Source of the DNA: Bordetella genomosp. 13
GTDB lineage: Bacteria; Pseudomonadota; Gammaproteobacteria; Burkholderiales; Burkholderiaceae_B
Reading direction: 5' to 3'
Assembly (NCBI RefSeq): GCF_007679965.1
Contig: NZ_VEHL01000001.1
Span: 1,054,001-1,118,000, forward strand
Length of the DNA: 64,000 nt
Shown: positions 61,063-64,000 of the stretch, piece after piece
How the letters are laid out: the number at the start of each line of letters is the position of its first letter
How positions within the stretch are numbered: position 1 is the stretch's first letter
Made by a program: the position numbers and the translations under genes
Notes under the pieces: generated by a model
Told to the model about the DNA's origin: nothing
Seen by the model: only the letters and a program-made list of their open reading frames with translations
The model's database searches: none

Positions 61063-61650
61063 ATGAACAACGCCATTCCGCAGCAAGTCCTGGCCCGCCA
61101 GAAGGCTTCCCTGAACACCCTGATCGCCGCGCAGACCGCCATGTTCAGCGGTTTCGAGAAACTGGTCGACCTGAACATGAAGGTTGTCAAGGCAACCATC
61201 GACGAAGTCGCCCTGAAGTCGCAGCAAGCCGCCGGCCTGACCGACCCGCAAGACGTCGCCGCCTTCGGCACCAGCCTGGTGCAGCCGGGCGCCGAGAAGG
61301 CCCTGGCCTACGGCAAGCACGTGTACGACATCGTCGCCGGCGTGCAGACCGAACTGGCCAAGCTGGCCGAAGAGCAGATCGCCGAAGGCCAGCAGCAAGT
61401 GGCCGAAGCCGTCGAGCAGCTGTCGAAGAACGCTCCGGCCGGTTCGGAAAGCGCCGTCGCCATGCTGAAGTCCTCGCTGGCCACCGCCAACAGCGCCTAC
61501 GACTCGCTGACCAAGGCCGCCAAGCAAGCCGCCGAAGTCGCCGAATCCAACATGAATGCCGCCGCGAACGCCACGTTCAAGGCCGCCACCGATGCCGCTG
61601 AAGCCGCCGGCAAGGCTACCCGCACCGCCTCGCGTCGCGCCGCTGCGTAA
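61063..61650 (+). CDS. phaP: Phasin family protein
   Basis: A 195-residue helical, Ala/Lys/Glu-rich protein with the phasin_2 pattern: ARQKASLNTLIAAQTAMFSGFEKLVDLNMKVVKATIDEV near the N-terminus and a long amphipathic middle (AEEQIAEGQQQVAEAVEQL). Phasins coat polyhydroxyalkanoate granules. The C-terminal Ala-Lys-Arg-rich tail is common in Bordetella/Burkholderia phasins. A strong promoter and a strong terminator flank the gene, consistent with an abundant product. Confidence 0.9.
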   Translation: MNNAIPQQVLARQKASLNTLIAAQTAMFSGFEKLVDLNMKVVKATIDEVALKSQQAAGLTDPQDVAAFGTSLVQPGAEKALAYGKHVYDIVAGVQTELAKLAEEQIAEGQQQVAEAVEQLSKNAPAGSESAVAMLKSSLATANSAYDSLTKAAKQAAEVAESNMNAAANATFKAATDAAEAAGKATRTASRRAAA

Positions 61651-61712
61651 CAGGGCTGTCGTGTAGCCCCACTCTGTAGTACTGTTTAAGGACAGAGCAG
61701 AGCTGGAACTAG

Positions 61713-61738
61713 GGCCACCTTCGGGTGGCCTTTTTTTT
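61713..61738 (+). terminator. Intrinsic terminator of the phasin gene
   Basis: GGCCACC and GGTGGCC flank a TTCG tetraloop and are followed by eight Ts. It lies 62 bases after the phasin stop codon and is a textbook rho-independent terminator. Confidence 0.95.
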
Positions 61739-61828
61739 ATCCGGGTGTTTTATTCTGTCCCCATTATCGGTGACAGGACGCCGCGCGGCACGGTGCCCGC
61801 ATTCCCGCAGTAGTCGGACAAGGCAGGA

Positions 61829-62875
61829 TCAGCGCGTCGCGGCCAGCGCCCGCACGCATTCCTCCACCAGCGCCGGGCCGCGATAGATCAGGCCCGTATA
61901 GAGCTGCACGGCATCGGCGCCGGCGGCCATCTTCTCGCGGGCTTCCTTGCCCGACACGATGCCCCCCACGCCGATGATGGCCAGCGAGCGGCCGGCGCGC
62001 GCGCGCAGCCGTTCGATCACCTTCAGCGACAGTTCGTGCACCGGCGGGCCCGACAGGCCGCCGGTTTCCTGCGCGTGCGGCTGGCCCTGCACCGCGGCGC
62101 GCGACAGGGTGGTGTTGGTGGCGATGACGCCGTCCACGCCCAGCGCGGGCAGGGCATCGGCGATGGCGTCGATCTGGTCCTGTTCCAGGTCGGGCGCGAT
62201 CTTCACCAGCATCGGCACGTGGCGGCCATGCTGGTCGGCCAGTTCGCGGCGCTTGTCGCGCAGGCGTGACAGCAGCGAGATCAGCTCGTCGCCGCCCTGC
62301 AGGGCGCGCAGGTTCTTGGTGTTGGGCGACGAGATATTGACCGTGACGTAGTCGGCGTGGGGATACACGCCGGCCAGGCCGATGAGATAGTCGTCGGCCG
62401 CGCGCTCGATAGGCGTATCGGCGTTCTTGCCGATGTTCAGGCCCAGCACGCCGCCGTCGCGGCGCCACTGGCTGCGCTGCACGTTGGCCAGGAAGGCCTC
62501 CAGGCCCAGGTTGTTGAAGCCCATGCGGTTGATCAGCGCCTGCGAGCGCGGCAGGCGGAAGATGCGCGGCTTGGGATTGCCTTGCTGCGCGCGCGGCGTG
62601 ACCGTGCCGACCTCGATGAAGCCGAAGCCCAGGTTGGCCAGGGCATCGATGTGCGCGCCGTTCTTGTCCAGGCCTGCGGCCAGGCCCACCGGATTGGCCA
62701 GCTTCAGGCCCAGCAGCTCGATGGGCGCCTGGGGCTGCGTGTGCAGCAGCCGGCGCGTGGCCTGGCAATCGTAGGCGCGCTGCAGGTTGGCCAGCGTGAC
62801 TTCGTGGGCGGTTTCCGCGTCCAGGGCGAACAGCGCCGCGCGGGCCAGGGGATAGGCTTGGAACAGGATCGACAT
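61829..62875 (-). CDS. pyrD: Dihydroorotate dehydrogenase (quinone), class 2
   Basis: A 348-residue membrane-associated FMN enzyme of pyrimidine synthesis. The class 2 features are the N-terminal membrane helix region ([22 protein letters not shown]), [11 protein letters not shown], the catalytic serine in [20 protein letters not shown] and the FMN phosphate site [12 protein letters not shown] ... [11 protein letters not shown]. Length is typical. It follows bpt by 108 bases; the order aat-bpt-pyrD is common in betaproteobacteria. Confidence 0.95.
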   Translation of the reverse strand: MSILFQAYPLARAALFALDAETAHEVTLANLQRAYDCQATRRLLHTQPQAPIELLGLKLANPVGLAAGLDKNGAHIDALANLGFGFIEVGTVTPRAQQGNPKPRIFRLPRSQALINRMGFNNLGLEAFLANVQRSQWRRDGGVLGLNIGKNADTPIERAADDYLIGLAGVYPHADYVTVNISSPNTKNLRALQGGDELISLLSRLRDKRRELADQHGRHVPMLVKIAPDLEQDQIDAIADALPALGVDGVIATNTTLSRAAVQGQPHAQETGGLSGPPVHELSLKVIERLRARAGRSLAIIGVGGIVSGKEAREKMAAGADAVQLYTGLIYRGPALVEECVRALAATR

Positions 62876-62983
62876 GGGGCGGATTGTAGTGCAGTGCGCG
62901 CCGCGGCCGGCGTGCGCGTCGTGCGGGTCGTGTCGCGGACGACGGCGCGGACGCGGGCCCGCGCGGCGTCGGCACGCCGGTCG

Positions 62984-63709
62984 TCAGGCCGGCTGGTCCT
63001 GCCAGGTGCCGTCGACCAGCTTCTGCAGCGGCTGGAAGCTGGATTTGTACGCCATCTTGCGGCTGTCGCCGATCCAGTAGCCCAGGTACAGGAAGGGCAG
63101 TTCGAGCATGCGGCACTGCTCGATCTGCCACAGGATGCTGTAGGTGCCCAGGCTGCCGGGCGCTTCGGGATCGTAGAAGGTGTAGACCGAGGACAGCCCG
63201 TCGTCCAGCACGTCGATGATGGAGACCATGGCCAGCGTGCCGTCGGGCGTGCGGAACTCGACCAGCCGCGTGTTGACGCGCGTGGTCAGCAGGAACTGCG
63301 CGTACTGCGTGCGGCTGTCGTCGTCCATGCCGCCGCCGGGGTGGCGGCCCTGCTGGTAGCGCGTGTAGAGCTCGTAGTGCTCGGGCGACCAGGCCAGCTC
63401 GGCGACGAAGGCCCGCAGCGGCTGGTGGAAACGCCAGGCGCGCCGCTGGCTGCGGTTGGGCGTGAAGTTCGCGGTGTCCACGCGCACCGGCACGCAGGCG
63501 CGGCAGTGGTCGCAGTGGGGGCGATAGGTGAACAGGCCGCTGCGGCGAAAGCCCTGTTCGACCAGTTGGGAATACGTGCCTGCGTTGATCAGGTGGCCCG
63601 GCGCCGCGACCTGCGACCGCGCCTGCCGGCCGGGCAGGTAGCTGCACGGGTAGGGGGCCGTCGAGTAGAACTGCAGCGTGGAGAAGGGAAGTTCTTTGAG
63701 CTGGCTCAT
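62984..63709 (-). CDS. bpt: Aspartate/glutamate leucyltransferase
   Basis: A 241-residue Ate1-like aminoacyl-tRNA-protein transferase that adds leucine to N-terminal Asp or Glu, marking proteins for ClpAP (N-degron pathway). The Cys-rich [18 protein letters not shown] with CxxCxxC and the later [23 protein letters not shown] are diagnostic. It lies just downstream of aat, which acts in the same pathway. The ATG at 63709 gives the standard N-terminus (MSQLKELP). Confidence 0.93.
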   Translation of the reverse strand: MSQLKELPFSTLQFYSTAPYPCSYLPGRQARSQVAAPGHLINAGTYSQLVEQGFRRSGLFTYRPHCDHCRACVPVRVDTANFTPNRSQRRAWRFHQPLRAFVAELAWSPEHYELYTRYQQGRHPGGGMDDDSRTQYAQFLLTTRVNTRLVEFRTPDGTLAMVSIIDVLDDGLSSVYTFYDPEAPGSLGTYSILWQIEQCRMLELPFLYLGYWIGDSRKMAYKSSFQPLQKLVDGTWQDQPA

Positions 63710-63824
63710 GGGGTCGCGCGCGAGTCGCTGCGAATCGGGGTTACGGGCGCGCGGGGCGAGGCGTGAAACGGATTCGCAAGTCCGAAACGGTAAAGCCCAT
63801 TATGACCGATCTTGTCCGCCATGG

Positions 63825-64000
63825 TCAGGGCAGCAGCGTGGCGCGCGGCAGGGGCTGCAACTGGCCTTCGGCGTCCAGCACGCCGGGATGCCAGGGCAGG
63901 CCGGGGGCGGCCACCGCCTGGCGCACGTGCGCCAGGAAGGCGGCGCGGTCCACTGGGCGGGCGCCCAGGCTGGCCAGGTGGCGGGTCTCCTGCTGGCAGT
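63825..64000 (-). CDS. aat: Leucyl/phenylalanyl-tRNA-protein transferase (5' part outside window)
   Basis: The last 58 codons of a gene running off the right edge. Translation of the reverse strand reads [25 protein letters not shown] and continues to a TGA at 63825-63827. The CQQET...LxSLGA...R..F block is the conserved C-terminal signature of Aat, which adds Leu or Phe to N-terminal Arg or Lys. The position upstream of bpt, the other N-degron transferase, agrees. Confidence 0.85.
   Translation of the reverse strand, partial: CQQETRHLASLGARPVDRAAFLAHVRQAVAAPGLPWHPGVLDAEGQLQPLPRATLLP

Noticed and set aside
62357-63766. Long forward open reading frame opposite pyrD and bpt
   Set aside because: Antisense to two well-supported genes; composition (Arg/Ala/Gln/His-rich) is that of a shadow frame.

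Overview
The window is very GC-rich chromosomal DNA (about two thirds G+C by eye) from a betaproteobacterium, most likely the Bordetella/Achromobacter group of the Alcaligenaceae. This rests on recognition, not a database search. The signs are a Bug-type solute-binding protein, an NAD-dependent Fds formate dehydrogenase, a phasin, and the gene orders aat-bpt-pyrD and dusB-fis-purH-ruvC. Most genes are ordinary core genes. No rRNA, tRNA, CRISPR array, prophage or intact insertion sequence was seen.

Layout. 1-3848: a forward catabolic cluster (FMN 2-hydroxyacid oxidase cut by the window edge, acetoacetate-decarboxylase-like protein, SDR dehydrogenase, MFS symporter). 3888-5533: a methyltransferase and a ParE-type toxin-antitoxin pair, with a long inverted repeat beyond it. 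5846-13894: reverse-strand formate module fdsG-fdsB-fdsA-fdhD-fdsD plus an OFA-family transporter, with a divergent regulator at 14055. 15189-19961: molybdenum cofactor genes (moaA-mobA forward; moaC-moaD-moaE-moaB-moeA reverse), so the cofactor factory sits next to its client enzyme. 20188-23335: dienelactone hydrolase, peroxiredoxin and an MFS protein.

23449-36274: Holliday-junction genes ruvB, ruvA and ruvC, separated by a PLP ammonia-lyase, a VbhA/Fic toxin-antitoxin pair, an epimerase-like protein, a Pit phosphate transporter and an Rpn-type nuclease. Then come purH, fis, dusB and a UbiH-like monooxygenase. 36406-40563: TM2 protein, pepP, a 60-bp tandem repeat, an EamA transporter and a LysR regulator.

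40644-46885 is the most interesting region, a divalent-cation island. A yybP-ykoY (Mn2+) riboswitch precedes an atypical cation/calcium exchanger. A second unit follows: promoter, short acidic leader ORF, stand-alone MgtC C-terminal-like protein, a 20-codon Pro/acid/Arg leader ORF that resembles enteric MgtL, a hairpin starting at its stop codon, a C-rich tract, a hairpin covering the mgtA ribosome site, MgtA, and a porin translationally coupled to MgtA. This looks like an undescribed leader-peptide-controlled Mg2+ uptake operon.

46927-64000: CtaG-like protein, galU, BepA-like protease, YheT-like hydrolase, small proteins, azlCD, an RhlE-type helicase, thioredoxin-like and EI24 proteins, a CinA-N protein, IclR regulator with an AbrB-type membrane protein, the Bug protein, phasin, pyrD, bpt and the 3' end of aat.
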